64,000 nt of DNA from Candidatus Neomarinimicrobiota bacterium (GCA_016784545.1 JADHUM010000001.1:62001-126000), one strand, 5' to 3'. Shown: positions 33,146 through 43,225, numbered from the stretch's first letter. Translations and numbers: made by a program. The notes: generated from the letters alone by a model not told the origin.

Positions 33146-33915
33146 TTCCGTACCTCCACACCTGATTCTGATAAATATTTCTTCAATTCCTGAATATCCA
33201 GCACGCGCTTATGGAATACGCTGGCAGCCAGGGCTCCGTCCACACCACTTTTTTCAAACACCTCTTTGAAATGCTCTCGGGTTCCTGCCCCACCTGATGC
33301 AATAAGGGGGAGATCACAACTCAATCGCGCTTGCGTCAACTGAATGGTATCATATCCCTGCCGCACCCCATCCTGATTCATACAATTGAGGACAATTTCA
33401 CCTGCACCCAACTGCTGAACCTCATGGATCCAATCAAAAGTCTTCCACGGAGTGAGCTGTGCGCGTTCAGCATCTCCAGTATACTGATAGACCTGATATT
33501 CTCCTGTGACCTCATCCTGATAGCTATCAATCCCCACCACGACACACTGTTGACCAAAGCGTTCATTCAGATCACAAATGAGACTGGGGTCATTCAGGGC
33601 TGGAGAGTTAATGCTGATTTTGTCTGCACCCATCTCCAGAACTTCGGCAGCCAGATCCAGAGTTGAGATTCCACCGGCCACACAAAAGGGAATATCTATG
33701 ACCCGGGCAACACGTTCAATCCAGCTGCGATCCACGCTGCGACCATCACTACTGGCAGTGATATCATAGAACACCAGTTCGTCCGCGCCCATTTGCGAGT
33801 AGAATTCAGCAAGCGGGACGATATCTCCAACAATTTCATGGTCTCGAAATTTGACGCCCTTGACGACTTTCCCATGACGGACATCCAGACAGGGTATTAT
33901 TCTGCGAGCCAGCAT
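33142..33915 (-). CDS. hisF: Imidazole glycerol phosphate synthase, cyclase subunit
   Basis: A 257-residue TIM barrel that combines ammonia from HisH with PRFAR to give imidazole glycerol phosphate and AICAR. The catalytic Asp near the N-terminus ('[18 protein letters not shown]') and the second Asp ('CVVVGIDSY', about residue 130) are visible, as are the phosphate-binding ends 'VAGGIST' and 'ASGGAGT'. The start overlaps the end of hisA by 19 bp; hisIE overlaps its end by 4 bp. In these operons hisF, hisA and hisH are always close because the proteins interact. Confidence 0.95.
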   Translation of the reverse strand: MLARRIIPCLDVRHGKVVKGVKFRDHEIVGDIVPLAEFYSQMGADELVFYDITASSDGRSVDRSWIERVARVIDIPFCVAGGISTLDLAAEVLEMGADKISINSPALNDPSLICDLNERFGQQCVVVGIDSYQDEVTGEYQVYQYTGDAERAQLTPWKTFDWIHEVQQLGAGEIVLNCMNQDGVRQGYDTIQLTQARLSCDLPLIASGGAGTREHFKEVFEKSGVDGALAASVFHKRVLDIQELKKYLSESGVEVRK

Positions 33916-34634
33916 GACTGAGCCTCCTTCAGGGTGAATTTTCCATCTAAAAGTGCCTTGCCCACAATGATTTCAGCTACGCCTGTCTGGGCAACTCTGG
34001 AAATATCACCGAGGCTTCCGATCCCACCTGATGCCTGCCAGGTCAATTGTGGATATTTTTCCTGGAGTTCTGTATAGAGCTGATGGTTTGAACCTTGAAG
34101 GGTTCCATCGCGACTGATATCTGTACATAAAATATGTTGAACCTTGACTGCGAGATATTGATCAAGCACGTCCTCGAGCAGAACCTGCCCCCCCCTCTGC
34201 CAGGCCTGGGTCGGGAGCCATTTTTCCCCCTGCTCCCCCAGAGCTACATCCAGAGCCAGAACAATCTTATCAGGACCAAAATTTTGAACCCAGGTTGACA
34301 CCATCTCGGGTTCTTTGATCGCCAAGCTACCGATAACAACACGGCCAGCACCAGCTTCAAGTAATTCAGCAACATCTTGCTCGGAGCGAATGCCTCCACC
34401 TGTTTGAATGAGTACATCAGTTGAGGAGCTGAGTGCTCCGATGAGCGTGAGTTGTCTCTGATTTATATCTCTGGCACCCTGGAGATCCACAATGTGAATC
34501 AGTTCGGCTCCATTTTTTGCATAATCTTCCACCAACCAGGCAGGGGTTTGATCATAATAGGTAACCATACTGTAATCCCCCTTAAACAGGCGAACGGTTT
34601 GACCGTCAATGATATCAATGGCTGGAATAATCAT
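33897..34634 (-). CDS. hisA: ProFAR isomerase (HisA)
   Basis: A 245-residue TIM barrel, paralogous to HisF, that isomerises ProFAR to PRFAR. The N-terminal '[21 protein letters not shown]' contains the catalytic Asp8; the other Asp lies in '[16 protein letters not shown]' (about residue 127-130 equivalent). 'QTGGGIRS' and '[10 protein letters not shown]' are the phosphate sites. It overlaps hisH by 4 bp upstream and hisF by 19 bp downstream, so all three are coupled. Confidence 0.95.
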   Translation of the reverse strand: MIIPAIDIIDGQTVRLFKGDYSMVTYYDQTPAWLVEDYAKNGAELIHIVDLQGARDINQRQLTLIGALSSSTDVLIQTGGGIRSEQDVAELLEAGAGRVVIGSLAIKEPEMVSTWVQNFGPDKIVLALDVALGEQGEKWLPTQAWQRGGQVLLEDVLDQYLAVKVQHILCTDISRDGTLQGSNHQLYTELQEKYPQLTWQASGGIGSLGDISRVAQTGVAEIIVGKALLDGKFTLKEAQSCWLAE

Positions 34635-35221
34635 ACTTGAATCTCCAGAAAGTTTTTCAGAAGTTGAGCTCCAGCCGCGCTTGATCGCTCAGGATGAAAT
34701 TGAACACCCATGAAATTTTGGTGTGCAATGGCAGCTGAAAAACGACTCCCATATTCACACTGGGCAATCGTTGTATCCGACACACCCACCCCAAAGCTGT
34801 GAACAAAGTAAAAATACATATCCGAACGTATCCCGTATAGAAGTTGATGATCGCTACACTCAGTAAGTGTATTCCAGCCCATATGGGGCAATCGTAGGCC
34901 CTGGGACTGCAAACCCCTAACCTCACCCGGTATCAGGTCTAAACAGGCGATATCACCCTCTGACGAGCTTGAGGTGAGCATTTGCATTCCCAGACAGATC
35001 CCCAAAACTGGCTGGGTCAGGCTCTGAATGACCGGAAGGAGACCCTTTTCCTCTAAAACACCCATGGCATATTGGGCACTTCCGACACCTGGAAGAAAGA
35101 CGCGGTCTGCTGAACTGATGGTTCCGGGATCACTGTTGATGACCACATCCTGTGTCAAGCGCTCAACAGCGAATTTCAGTGACGTGAGATTGGCGCAACC
35201 TGTATCTATGATGACGCTCAC
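34631..35221 (-). CDS. hisH: Imidazole glycerol phosphate synthase, glutaminase subunit
   Basis: A 196-residue class I glutamine amidotransferase that supplies ammonia to HisF. The nucleophile is in '[15 protein letters not shown]' (Cys, about 78), and the catalytic His and Glu are in 'VQFHPERSS' near residue 175. The opening '[20 protein letters not shown]' fits the family. Overlaps hisB by 4 bp upstream and hisA by 4 bp downstream. Confidence 0.95.
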   Translation of the reverse strand: MSVIIDTGCANLTSLKFAVERLTQDVVINSDPGTISSADRVFLPGVGSAQYAMGVLEEKGLLPVIQSLTQPVLGICLGMQMLTSSSSEGDIACLDLIPGEVRGLQSQGLRLPHMGWNTLTECSDHQLLYGIRSDMYFYFVHSFGVGVSDTTIAQCEYGSRFSAAIAHQNFMGVQFHPERSSAAGAQLLKNFLEIQV

Positions 35222-36288
35222 AAAACCCCCTTGGAACTGGGAATTTTATCTCCCTTTTTTTTGATAGCCTGTCCCAGGGCTCTGCCGAAGACCTTAAACA
35301 ATGATTCAACCTGATGATGACTATTTCCTTCCGTCGTAGAGAGATGGAGGGTCACACCCATACTCATTGATAGGGATCTAAAAAAGTGCTGGACCATCTG
35401 GGTGCTCATTTCACCCACCCTTTCAGTGCTAAAGATTGCTTGAAACTCCAGGTGGGGACGTCCCGATATATCTAACAGACATTCCGCCCGACACTCATCC
35501 ATGGGCAGAGCAAAGCCAAAGCGTCCAATTCCCTGTTTACGACCCAGGGCTTGTGATAATGCTTCTCCCAGGGCCAGGGCTGTGTCCTCGATGCTGTGAT
35601 GATCATCAATTTCAAGATCTCCACTCACCTGGCATTTCAGATAGAACCCGGCATGGACGGCAATCTGATCCAACATGTGGTCAAAAAATCCTATCCCTGA
35701 TGATATTTCTGATTTCTGGTTGCTGTCCAGGTTTACATCAATTTTGATTTGGGTTTCTGTAGTAGCTCTTTCGACACTTGCCACCCTGTTGGATTGGGTC
35801 AGCAATGATACAATTGAATCCCAGCCCATGTTTTCAGGTTCATATAAAATACTTTCAATGCCCATGTTTGTCGCTAATTCAACATCGCTTGGTCTGTCTC
35901 CAATGACCCATGAATCCTGAAAGTCAATCTTGCCAGCCTTCAACAGGGGTTGCACCAGACCCAATTTGGGTTTCCGGCATGAGCAGGCATCTGCTTCAAA
36001 GTGAGGACAGAATAAGGTCTCTTGAAACTGGATTCCCTGTGATGCAAATATCTCCATGAGTTTGGTCTGGGGAGCGAGGAAGTCTGCTTCGGGGAAGGAC
36101 TCTGTTCCACGGCCATCTTGATTGGATATCATAATCAGGGTAAAGCCCGCTTGCTGTAATTTCAGGAGTGCAGGGACCACATGGGGCTCAAGCTCCAGTT
36201 TCTCAAGTGAATCTACTTGAAAATCTATAGCTGGCTCTTTGATCAAAGTTCCATCCCTATCGATGAACAAGGTGGGTCTGGCACTCAT
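35218..36288 (-). CDS. hisB: Bifunctional histidinol-phosphatase / imidazoleglycerol-phosphate dehydratase
   Basis: A 356-residue fusion, the same length as E. coli HisB (355). The N-terminal HAD phosphatase (1-165) has 'FIDRDGTLI' (nucleophile Asp) and a zinc-type Cys/His cluster ('[14 protein letters not shown]'). The C-terminal dehydratase (about 170-356) has '[20 protein letters not shown]' and '[17 protein letters not shown]' with the manganese-binding His/Glu pairs, and a second His set near the end ('[14 protein letters not shown]'). Many bacteria keep these as separate genes; the fusion (hisNB) is typical of Gammaproteobacteria and of some Bacteroidota. Overlaps hisC and hisH by 4 bp each. 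Confidence 0.95.
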   Translation of the reverse strand: MSARPTLFIDRDGTLIKEPAIDFQVDSLEKLELEPHVVPALLKLQQAGFTLIMISNQDGRGTESFPEADFLAPQTKLMEIFASQGIQFQETLFCPHFEADACSCRKPKLGLVQPLLKAGKIDFQDSWVIGDRPSDVELATNMGIESILYEPENMGWDSIVSLLTQSNRVASVERATTETQIKIDVNLDSNQKSEISSGIGFFDHMLDQIAVHAGFYLKCQVSGDLEIDDHHSIEDTALALGEALSQALGRKQGIGRFGFALPMDECRAECLLDISGRPHLEFQAIFSTERVGEMSTQMVQHFFRSLSMSMGVTLHLSTTEGNSHHQVESLFKVFGRALGQAIKKKGDKIPSSKGVL

Positions 36289-37355
36289 AGGCTGGCCTCG
36301 TATGCTTTCATATTCTGATAAAATTCTTCAATTTCGCTTTCTGTTCCTACGCTGACCCTCAAGGTGTTATCCAGACCAGGTTGGCTGGATTGATTTCTGA
36401 TGACCACGCCTCGATCCAGCAGGAATCTCATTACACCTGTAGTATCCTTAACCTGAAACAGAATAAAATTGGCTGAACTTGGGTAGATTTGTCTTATGAA
36501 GGAGAATTCCTTCAACAAATCACTGAGTTTATCACGATCTTTGGTCAGGGTTTCCACATCACGCATCATGGAATCAATACCCCTTTCACTCAGTGCTTCT
36601 CCGGCTATATCTACCACGGGTATTGGAATGGGATAGGGTGCGCTGACTTTCTGCAGCACCTGTATAATCTCAGGGGAAGCCAGGAGGAAACCGCATCTCA
36701 GTCCAGCCAGACCAAAGGCCTTTGAAAGGGTTCGCATAACCACAAGATTTGGATATTCTTGTAAGCATCCGACGATACTTGATTCAGGTTTAAACTCTAC
36801 ATAAGCCTCATCAACAACGACCAGTGATTTGCCAGAGGTCGTTTCGAGAATATTTCTAATATCCTTGGAATCGAGGAGGCTGCCTGTGGGGTTATTCGGC
36901 GAACATAAGTAGATCAGCTTGCTTTGAGGAGCCCGCTTGAGAATCCCCGGGACTGGAAGAGACCAGTCCTGTTTCAGAGGAACTGCAATTGTTTTAATAT
37001 TATGGGTCTCGGCTGAAATTTTATACATGCCATAGGTTGGGGGCGTGTAAATGATACTGTCTTCCCCAGACCGGCAAAAAGCACGAGTAAGCAAATCAAT
37101 TCCCTCATCAATTCCACGTGTAACCAGGACCTGCTCTCTCTGCACGTCGGCATAGCTTGCATAGTTATCGATGAGCTGTTCAGGTTGAAACTCCGGATAT
37201 CTATTGAGCTGAGATAAGCCCTCAGGAGTTGGGCCTGTATAGGGATTCTCGTTGGCATTTAGCCATACCTCACCCGTTGATGCCTCGCGGCGTGCCGAAG
37301 CATAGGGAACCAGGTCCAGGATATGCTTAGGTGTTATCTCATCCAGCCAGGTCAT
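36285..37355 (-). CDS. hisC: Histidinol-phosphate aminotransferase
   Basis: A 356-residue fold-type I PLP enzyme. Motifs: '[11 protein letters not shown]', '[16 protein letters not shown]', '[12 protein letters not shown]', '[11 protein letters not shown]' (PLP-binding Asp/Tyr) and '[16 protein letters not shown]' in which the Schiff-base Lys is in SKAFG. Overlaps hisD by 4 bp at its start. An aromatic aminotransferase side activity is common in this family. Confidence 0.94.
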   Translation of the reverse strand: MTWLDEITPKHILDLVPYASARREASTGEVWLNANENPYTGPTPEGLSQLNRYPEFQPEQLIDNYASYADVQREQVLVTRGIDEGIDLLTRAFCRSGEDSIIYTPPTYGMYKISAETHNIKTIAVPLKQDWSLPVPGILKRAPQSKLIYLCSPNNPTGSLLDSKDIRNILETTSGKSLVVVDEAYVEFKPESSIVGCLQEYPNLVVMRTLSKAFGLAGLRCGFLLASPEIIQVLQKVSAPYPIPIPVVDIAGEALSERGIDSMMRDVETLTKDRDKLSDLLKEFSFIRQIYPSSANFILFQVKDTTGVMRFLLDRGVVIRNQSSQPGLDNTLRVSVGTESEIEEFYQNMKAYEASL

Positions 37356-38647
37356 GGGGTTTCCTCCTGCAGCCGAATTGCTGCTGAATTTGCGTGTGCA
37401 TCCAATCCTTCACCCCTAGCGATTGTGATAATGGTATCACTTAGAGATTCCAGTCCTGCCTTGCTAAGGATCTGGACGGTCGATCGTTTCTGAAAATCCT
37501 TCAAAGACAGGGCATCTGTGAATCTGGCATAGCCGTAGGTGGGGAGCACATGGTTGGTGCCAGAGGCATAATCCCCTGCACTTTCTGGCGTCCATGGTCC
37601 CAGAAATATTGAGCCCGCATGGATGATTCGATCCAGGGTCTCCTCAGCATCCCGGACATTCACTATCAAATGCTCAGGGGCATAGAGGTTGCTGATTTCA
37701 AGTGCCTGATCAACATCTCTGGCCAGTATATATCTGGCATGCTGCAAAGATGCTCTGGCAATTTTCCAGCGACTCAATGCCTTCAACTGATCCTGGATGG
37801 CAGTTTCTACATTTTGGATCAAAGCGGCATCATCTGAAACAAGAATGACCTGGGAATCGGGTCCATGCTCAGCCTGACTAAGAAGATCAGCCGCCACAAA
37901 GCGGGCATCTGCTGTTTTATCTGCAATCACAAGCACTTCAGAAGGCCCTGCCGGCATGTCTATTCCCACCTGTCCCTGAAGCAGACTAACCTGCCTCTTT
38001 GCTTCCGTAACATAGCGGTTTCCCGGGCCAAATATCTTGTCAACTCTGGGAACTGATTCTGTACCGAAGGCCAGGGCTGCAATAGCCTGGGCGCCGCCTA
38101 CTTTGTATAGGGTGTCTATGCCACACTTTGATGCCGCATAGATAATTTCCGGCGCCATTTGACCATCGCGTCCCGGAGGACTAACAATTATGGAGGAAGG
38201 ACATCCTGCCAATTGGGCAGGTACACCAAGCATCAACGCTGTCGATATCAAAGGCGTGCTACCACCAGGCACATACAAGCCCACTGACTGCAGGGGTCTG
38301 ATTCTTAACGTGCAGCTTACCCCTGGTGTGGTTTCAACTTCAATATCATCTTGCAGCTGTGCCTGGTGAAAGATATTGATCATTTCATAGGCTTTATCAA
38401 TTGCAGTGCACATTGCGGGGTCAAGACTGGCAATTGCCTGTTTGATTTCTTTATCTGAAACTTTGAAACTGTCCAGTTCAACACCATCAAAGCGGGCAGT
38501 CAGTACTCGCAGGGCATCATCTCCAGATTCTTTGACAACCCCAAGTATTTTTTCTACAGAACCTTGTAGCTCCTCGCTGTCAGTCATGAGGGGTCGCTGA
38601 AGCAAATTCTTTTGTTGAGATGCATCAAGTGTTTGCCAATCGATCAT
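37352..38647 (-). CDS. hisD: Histidinol dehydrogenase
   Basis: A 431-residue zinc enzyme for the last two oxidation steps, histidinol to histidine with two NAD. Visible: 'VGLYVPGGSTPLISTALMLGVPAQLAGC', 'GAQAIAALAFGT', 'DKIFGPGNRYVTEAKRQV', 'DMPAGPSEVLVIAD' and 'LSQAEHGPDSQVILVS' with the catalytic His/Glu. It starts 2 nt after the hisG stop and overlaps hisC by 4 bp. Confidence 0.95.
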   Translation of the reverse strand: MIDWQTLDASQQKNLLQRPLMTDSEELQGSVEKILGVVKESGDDALRVLTARFDGVELDSFKVSDKEIKQAIASLDPAMCTAIDKAYEMINIFHQAQLQDDIEVETTPGVSCTLRIRPLQSVGLYVPGGSTPLISTALMLGVPAQLAGCPSSIIVSPPGRDGQMAPEIIYAASKCGIDTLYKVGGAQAIAALAFGTESVPRVDKIFGPGNRYVTEAKRQVSLLQGQVGIDMPAGPSEVLVIADKTADARFVAADLLSQAEHGPDSQVILVSDDAALIQNVETAIQDQLKALSRWKIARASLQHARYILARDVDQALEISNLYAPEHLIVNVRDAEETLDRIIHAGSIFLGPWTPESAGDYASGTNHVLPTYGYARFTDALSLKDFQKRSTVQILSKAGLESLSDTIITIARGEGLDAHANSAAIRLQEETP

Positions 38648-38649
38648 AC

Positions 38650-39546
38650 CTACTCCATCATTTTTTCTATGGGGAGAACCAGAATTGAGCTTCCACCAAG
38701 CTGCTTTAATGATTCCATGGTTTCCCAGAATACGGTCTCAGTACTCACTGCATGTATAGCAACCAGGTCATCTGAACCGGCAAGGGGTAGGACGGTGGGT
38801 TTCTCAGCACCGGGCAGGAGGTCTATAATGGCATCAACCTGATTTTTCGGGGCGTGTAGCATGATGTATTTGCTTTCCTTGGCAAGCATAACGCCATTGA
38901 TGCGCACCATGAGACGATCAACCAGTAGTTTCAGGGATTCATTCTCAATGGTGGGTCGTCGTACCAGTGTGGCAGATGATCTGAGAATGACTTCATCTTC
39001 TCTCAGTCCATTGGCCTCCAGGGTCACACCTGTCGAAACCAGATCGCAAATGGCATCAGCCAGACCCGCGCGGGGTGCTACTTCAACCGATCCAGTGAGG
39101 TGGACAATTTTTGCAGTGACTCCCTGCTCCTCCAGGTATCGACCCAGTGTATAGGGATAACTTGTGGCTATGCGACAGCCGGACAGGTCCTGAATACTCG
39201 TATATTTTTGTTCTTCCGTGGTGGCTATGGAAAGTCGGCAGTGACCATAATCCAGGGAGATAAGCCTAACAAAGTCGGCCTGCTCAGCAAACTTTGCCCG
39301 CTGAAGACTTACTTCCTGCATAATATTGTCTCCGACAAACCCTAAATCCACCACGCCTTCCATGACCAGACCCGGTATATCATCATCTCTCACAAAGAGA
39401 ATATCGATGGGCATGTTTTTGACGTGAGTGATCAATTTGTTTTTGGATTGATTGATCCGCAGACCACATCGTTTTAGAATATCCAGGGTTGCCTCACTGA
39501 GGCGACCTGATTTCTGAACTGCAATTTTTAATCGTTTCTCAGTCAT
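38650..39546 (-). CDS. hisG: ATP phosphoribosyltransferase, long (self-regulated) form
   Basis: First, committed step: ATP plus PRPP to phosphoribosyl-ATP. The 298 residues are the long HisG, with the C-terminal ACT-like feedback domain (about 225-298), so no HisZ is needed. Signatures: '[20 protein letters not shown]', '[11 protein letters not shown]' and '[20 protein letters not shown]'-type PRPP loop (here '[15 protein letters not shown]'). First gene of the operon; the mRNA starts with an attenuation leader (39.6-39.8 kb). Histidine should inhibit the enzyme allosterically and reduce transcription by attenuation. Confidence 0.95.
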   Translation of the reverse strand: MTEKRLKIAVQKSGRLSEATLDILKRCGLRINQSKNKLITHVKNMPIDILFVRDDDIPGLVMEGVVDLGFVGDNIMQEVSLQRAKFAEQADFVRLISLDYGHCRLSIATTEEQKYTSIQDLSGCRIATSYPYTLGRYLEEQGVTAKIVHLTGSVEVAPRAGLADAICDLVSTGVTLEANGLREDEVILRSSATLVRRPTIENESLKLLVDRLMVRINGVMLAKESKYIMLHAPKNQVDAIIDLLPGAEKPTVLPLAGSDDLVAIHAVSTETVFWETMESLKQLGGSSILVLPIEKMME

Positions 39547-39631
39547 TTTCTCTCTTTAAACCTTTCGATATCTCTTTCTCTCTGTTACCAATAAATGTCT
39601 CTGGGATGGTGGGGGTAGGTTCCTAAAACAA

Positions 39632-39661
39632 AAAACCCCCGGAGTTGGCTCCGAGGGTTTT
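39632..39661 (-). terminator. Attenuator terminator of the his operon
   Basis: On the minus strand AAAACCCTCGGAG and CTCCGGGGGTTTT form a 13-bp stem (one G-U) around CCAA, followed by TTGTTTT. It is located between the leader peptide and hisG, so it would stop transcription when histidyl-tRNA is plentiful. Confidence 0.9.
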
Positions 39662-39687
39662 AAAAATTTTGTCTCGAGGCGGCCAAC
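39644..39687 (-). promoter_or_regulatory. Antiterminator pairing of the his leader
   Basis: On the minus strand GTTGGCCGCCTCGAG (39687-39673) can pair with CTCGGAGCCAAC (39655-39644), which includes the 5' arm and loop of the terminator. Formation of this helix prevents the terminator hairpin. An earlier GGCTA/TTGGCC stem can occupy the same GTTGGC and act as the pause hairpin. Confidence 0.65.
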
Positions 39688-39723
39688 TGTGCGCTAGCCA
39701 TCCCGGATATGTATTCCGAACAG

Positions 39724-39762
39724 CTACATCAGATGATGATGATTATTATGACGATGAATCAT
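39724..39762 (-). CDS. hisL: His operon leader peptide
   Basis: A 12-codon frame MIHRHNNHHHLM with five His codons (all CAU) among 12, located directly before the attenuator of the his operon. A ribosome stalling at the run of three His codons would let the antiterminator form. No strong ribosome-binding site is visible before the ATG. It is unrelated in order to the enteric leader (a run of seven His) but has the same logic. Confidence 0.85.
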   Translation of the reverse strand: MIHRHNNHHHLM

Positions 39763-39810
39763 AATCAGGTTCGGGATATTATTTATGCGAGTCATTTCCA
39801 TGCTGAACGA

Positions 39811-39839
39811 ATTCTAATGAATTAACTTTCTAAATACAA
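39811..39839 (-). promoter_or_regulatory. Putative promoter of the his operon
   Basis: On the minus strand TTGTAT (39839-39834) and TAGAAT (39816-39811) are 17 nt apart, some 50 bp before the leader ATG. The -35 match is weak, but the -10 matches the ilv promoter candidate. Confidence 0.4.
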
Positions 39840-39950
39840 GCGTTAAAATCTCCTGAAATGTTTTCGTAGCAATGACTACCTTCGGCCCACATTTAAAGCC
39901 ATATTTATAAAGTATGGGAAATGATTCAGTGATCAGGAAAAGGTGATAAA

Positions 39951-40760
39951 ATGCAAAACAGCAAACTGGCAATTATCGGTACTGGAAATATAGGGATGTC
40001 CATCGCAGATGGACTTTTGGATTCAGGCTCATTTCAACCTGACCAGATGATGCTGACACGTCGCAAAATCAATCGTCTCGCTCGTTTTAGTGAGCGTGGT
40101 GTTTTGACCACTTCAGATAATGTCGCTGCTGTTGAGTTCGCTGACATTGTTTTAATCGCTGTTGAGCCACAGCAAATCGACGAGGTGTTGACTGAAATTG
40201 GACCCCTCCTGGAATCAGATAAACATACACTCATTTCAGTGGTGACAGGCGTATCCATTGACCAGATTCAGGCACATGTTGGCAACGGAGCAGCCATTGT
40301 CCGAGCCATGCCCAACACAGCAATTTCACTGAGGGAATCCATTACCTGCCTGACTTCAAACGATCAGAGTGCGGCCATCGAAATTGGTAAATCAATTTTT
40401 AACACTGTGGGCAAAACGGTAGTTATCGATGAGGAACTTATGGGGGCTGCTACTGCACTTGGTGCCTGTGGCATCGCCTTCTTTCTCCGTGCTATTCGGG
40501 CCGCCTCCCAGGGAGGCATTGAAATCGGATTTCACTCAGATAAAGCCTTATTCATCGCAGCACAGGTTGCCAAGGGAGCGGCTGAACTCATCTTGAAATC
40601 AGGACACCATCCTGAGTCTGAAATTGATAAAGTTACCACTCCAAGAGGCGTCACCATCGCTGGACTGAATCAAATGGAACATGAAGGCTTCAGCTCAGCC
40701 ATGATCAAGGGGATAGTAACTTCAGCCAATATGGCCAGTGGGGTTTACAAGAAGGGTTAA
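39951..40760 (+). CDS. proC: Pyrroline-5-carboxylate reductase
   Basis: Last step of proline synthesis, reducing pyrroline-5-carboxylate with NAD(P)H. 269 residues. The Rossmann motif is 'LAIIGTGNIGMSIADGLL'. 'VLIAVEPQQIDEVL', 'VRAMPNTAISLRESITCL' and the C-terminal 'DKVTTPRGVTIAGLNQMEHEGFSSAMIKGI' (the ProC signature with TPGG replaced by TPRG) are conserved. It is the only plus-strand biosynthetic gene in the 31-64 kb block, divergent from the his operon, while proA and proB lie at 62-64 kb. Confidence 0.94.
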   Translation: MQNSKLAIIGTGNIGMSIADGLLDSGSFQPDQMMLTRRKINRLARFSERGVLTTSDNVAAVEFADIVLIAVEPQQIDEVLTEIGPLLESDKHTLISVVTGVSIDQIQAHVGNGAAIVRAMPNTAISLRESITCLTSNDQSAAIEIGKSIFNTVGKTVVIDEELMGAATALGACGIAFFLRAIRAASQGGIEIGFHSDKALFIAAQVAKGAAELILKSGHHPESEIDKVTTPRGVTIAGLNQMEHEGFSSAMIKGIVTSANMASGVYKKG

Positions 40761-40819
40761 CTGCGGACGGAGGGTTGTCTGCCCCTGAATCTGTAGGGTG
40801 GCCTGTCATACTTCGAGAG

Positions 40820-40853
40820 CCTCAGCATGACGATAGGGGTTGTCTTGCTGAGG
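40820..40853. repeat. Hairpin in an intergenic repeat-like segment
   Basis: CCTCAGCATGAC (40820-40831) and GTCTTGCTGAGG (40842-40853) form an 11-of-12-bp inverted repeat. It lies in the 220-bp gap between proC and thrC, which also contains ATCGAAGCC/GGCTTCGA and other short inverted repeats. The wording (CTTCGAG, CCTCAGCATGAC) is like dispersed intergenic repeats of many genomes. It may also end the convergent transcripts, but lacks a T-run. Confidence 0.5.
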
Positions 40854-40981
40854 TGTCACAATGAGCTCGTGCTCCGGCGGCTGAGTTTATCGAAGCCAGA
40901 GGACGCATTGTCAGGTACCTGGGTATTTCGTCCTTCGGCGGTTTCAGGCTTCGACCTGGCGAGCAGGATGACAATACCTGA

Positions 40982-42289
40982 TTAATCCAGAGCATCCCTT
41001 AAATACTGCCTGAAATCCTCATACTCTGTTGACATTTGCACCGCCTGCTTTTTTCTTTTTAGATACTGAGCCAGTTGGGGTGGCACTGGTATTTTCTTTC
41101 CAATAACTGGTTCAACACTTTCAGGGAATTTTGCTGGATGCGCTGTGGAAATTACCACTCCCGGCAGGGTGGATTGATGCACCTCTTGATATTTTTCTAA
41201 ACCCAGGATACCCACTGCTGTATGGGGATCAATGATGTAGTCATATTTATTGAATATCTGTCGGATCATCTCTCTGGTCTTGATATCATCGAAACTCCAG
41301 CTGCTGATTTCTGCCCGAATCCTGTTGATATCATCATCAAACAAATATCGAATCCTTGAGAGGTTGCTGGGGTCGCCCACATCCATGGCATTTGAGATGG
41401 TTTGATCGGACGGTCGGGGCTTAAAGGTCCCTGATTTCAGATATTCAGGGAATACATCATTGCTATTTGTGGATGCAATAAAATGTTTGATTGGAACTCC
41501 CATACGTTTTGCCATAAGGCCTGCAGTGAGGTTCCCGAAATTTCCGGAAGGCACTGAAATAACAAATTCACCTGAATTCCGGCTCAATTGTCCCGATGTA
41601 AAGGCGTAATAAAATGATTGAGGGATAAGACGGGCAATATTGATGGAATTTGCCGAAGAAAGTAGGTGTCTCTGACGTAACTCTCTATCAGCGAAGGCCC
41701 TTTTTGCCAATCGTTGGCAATCATCAAAATTTCCGGATACTTCCAATGCTTGAATATTTTGGCCCTGAGTTGTCAGTTGTTTTTCCTGAGAGGGACTCAC
41801 CTTGCCACTGGGATAGAGAATGATCACTCGAATCCCGGGAATCCCCAGAAATCCACTGGCAACGGCACTTCCTGTATCTCCAGAGGTAGCAACCAGAATT
41901 GTTAACTCTCGCTCATCTCCCTCAATGAGATACGACATCAAACGTGCCATAAAGCGTGCGCCAAAATCCTTGAAAGCCATGGTGGGACCATGAAAGGTCT
42001 CCAGAATTGACATCCCCTGACTGAGTTGGGTCAATTTCACATCCAGATTCATTGAGTTGGCCACAATGTCACGAATCTCACCAGATGGAATATCTGTGGA
42101 CAAAAATTCTGAGGCCATGATTTGGGCAATTTCCTCAAAGGACAGGGTACTTAAGGCTTTTATCTGTTGTGGCGTAAGGGTGGGAATTCTTTCAGGGAGA
42201 TATAAACCCCCATCTTCTGGTATGCCTGAAAGGACTGCATCCTTAAGAGACACAGGTGCGCTGATATTTTTTGTGCTGATGTATTTCAA
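40982..42289 (-). CDS. thrC: Threonine synthase
   Basis: Converts O-phosphohomoserine to threonine. The 435-residue PLP enzyme has the Lys loop 'GPTMAFKDFGARFMARLM' (Lys about 108), 'VATSGDTGSAVASGFLG' and 'SVPSGNFGNLTAGLMAKRMGVP'. It belongs to the longer (E. coli/yeast-like) class. It starts 3 bp after thrB on the minus strand, the end of the lysC-thrB-thrC set, and ends facing proC. Confidence 0.93.
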   Translation of the reverse strand: MKYISTKNISAPVSLKDAVLSGIPEDGGLYLPERIPTLTPQQIKALSTLSFEEIAQIMASEFLSTDIPSGEIRDIVANSMNLDVKLTQLSQGMSILETFHGPTMAFKDFGARFMARLMSYLIEGDERELTILVATSGDTGSAVASGFLGIPGIRVIILYPSGKVSPSQEKQLTTQGQNIQALEVSGNFDDCQRLAKRAFADRELRQRHLLSSANSINIARLIPQSFYYAFTSGQLSRNSGEFVISVPSGNFGNLTAGLMAKRMGVPIKHFIASTNSNDVFPEYLKSGTFKPRPSDQTISNAMDVGDPSNLSRIRYLFDDDINRIRAEISSWSFDDIKTREMIRQIFNKYDYIIDPHTAVGILGLEKYQEVHQSTLPGVVISTAHPAKFPESVEPVIGKKIPVPPQLAQYLKRKKQAVQMSTEYEDFRQYLRDALD

Positions 42290-42292
42290 GAT

Positions 42293-43225
42293 TTATTCCA
42301 GGATTCTGGCACCCTGCTGGCTGATGGCAGAAATAAACAGGTCGCTTTCAAGACCCTCCTCGAGAAAAACCTGCTCCATGGCATAACCTGCCCTGTGGGC
42401 AATATCCGCATCTGGACACAAAGCAAACATGGAAGGTCCTGAACCGGAAATCCCACATCCCAGCGCACCCTGTTCCAGAGCAGCAGCTTTGACCCTCTCA
42501 TAACCAGGTATTAATTGTCCCCGATACGGTTCAGCCAGTTCATCAACGAAGGAGCGGCTGATGAGATCAAAATCCTCTTGATACAAACCAGCAACAAAAC
42601 CGGCGATATGGCCCATTTGTCTGGTGGCTGTTCCCATGGGTACCGATTTAGGCAAAATTTCTCGGGCATCCCTGGTTTTGATATGCATGTGGGGATGCAC
42701 CAGAGCACAAGTAAAGGCCGCCGGGGTTGCCAGGGAAACAACATCAAGGGGATCCAGGCTATGTATCAAAGTAAATCCACCAAGAAGTGAGGGTGCAGCA
42801 TTATCTGCATGGGGAACACCTGTTGCAACTCGCTCGCTTTCCAGAACAAAAGGAAGAAGCTCACGGGGAACCAGTTGTAAATCGAATAACTCATTAACAG
42901 CTATAACAGCTGCTACAGCGCTTGACGCACTCGACCCCATACCTCCCACAATGGGAACACCCTTTCTAATTTCCAACTCCATCCCCAGAGAAATATTTTT
43001 AGCGTCCATAAGCGCCTGGACAGCAACACCTGCCGTGTTGAACTTTGGATCATTGGGTAGGGAGCTGAAAGCCCCTGTTAGAGGAAAAATTTTAATCCCA
43101 GGAACATCTGAAGGCTTGGCAATGACGATATCCCCTGGCTCTTCAAGGGCAAAACCAAGAACATCAAAACCACTCGATGCATTGGCTACGCTGGCCGGGG
43201 CATAGGCACGAACTGCTTTTTTCAC
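42293..43225 (-). CDS. thrB: Homoserine kinase
   Basis: A 310-residue GHMP kinase that phosphorylates homoserine. 'VGGMGSSASSAVAAVIAVNELF' is the ATP-binding GHMP motif (about 90-111); 'PASVANASSGFDVLGFALEEPGD' at the N-terminus and 'GCGISGSGPSMFALC' near the C-terminus are the other two. It follows lysC by 27 bp and precedes thrC by 3 bp. No homoserine dehydrogenase accompanies it here. Confidence 0.94.
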   Translation of the reverse strand: MKKAVRAYAPASVANASSGFDVLGFALEEPGDIVIAKPSDVPGIKIFPLTGAFSSLPNDPKFNTAGVAVQALMDAKNISLGMELEIRKGVPIVGGMGSSASSAVAAVIAVNELFDLQLVPRELLPFVLESERVATGVPHADNAAPSLLGGFTLIHSLDPLDVVSLATPAAFTCALVHPHMHIKTRDAREILPKSVPMGTATRQMGHIAGFVAGLYQEDFDLISRSFVDELAEPYRGQLIPGYERVKAAALEQGALGCGISGSGPSMFALCPDADIAHRAGYAMEQVFLEEGLESDLFISAISQQGARILE

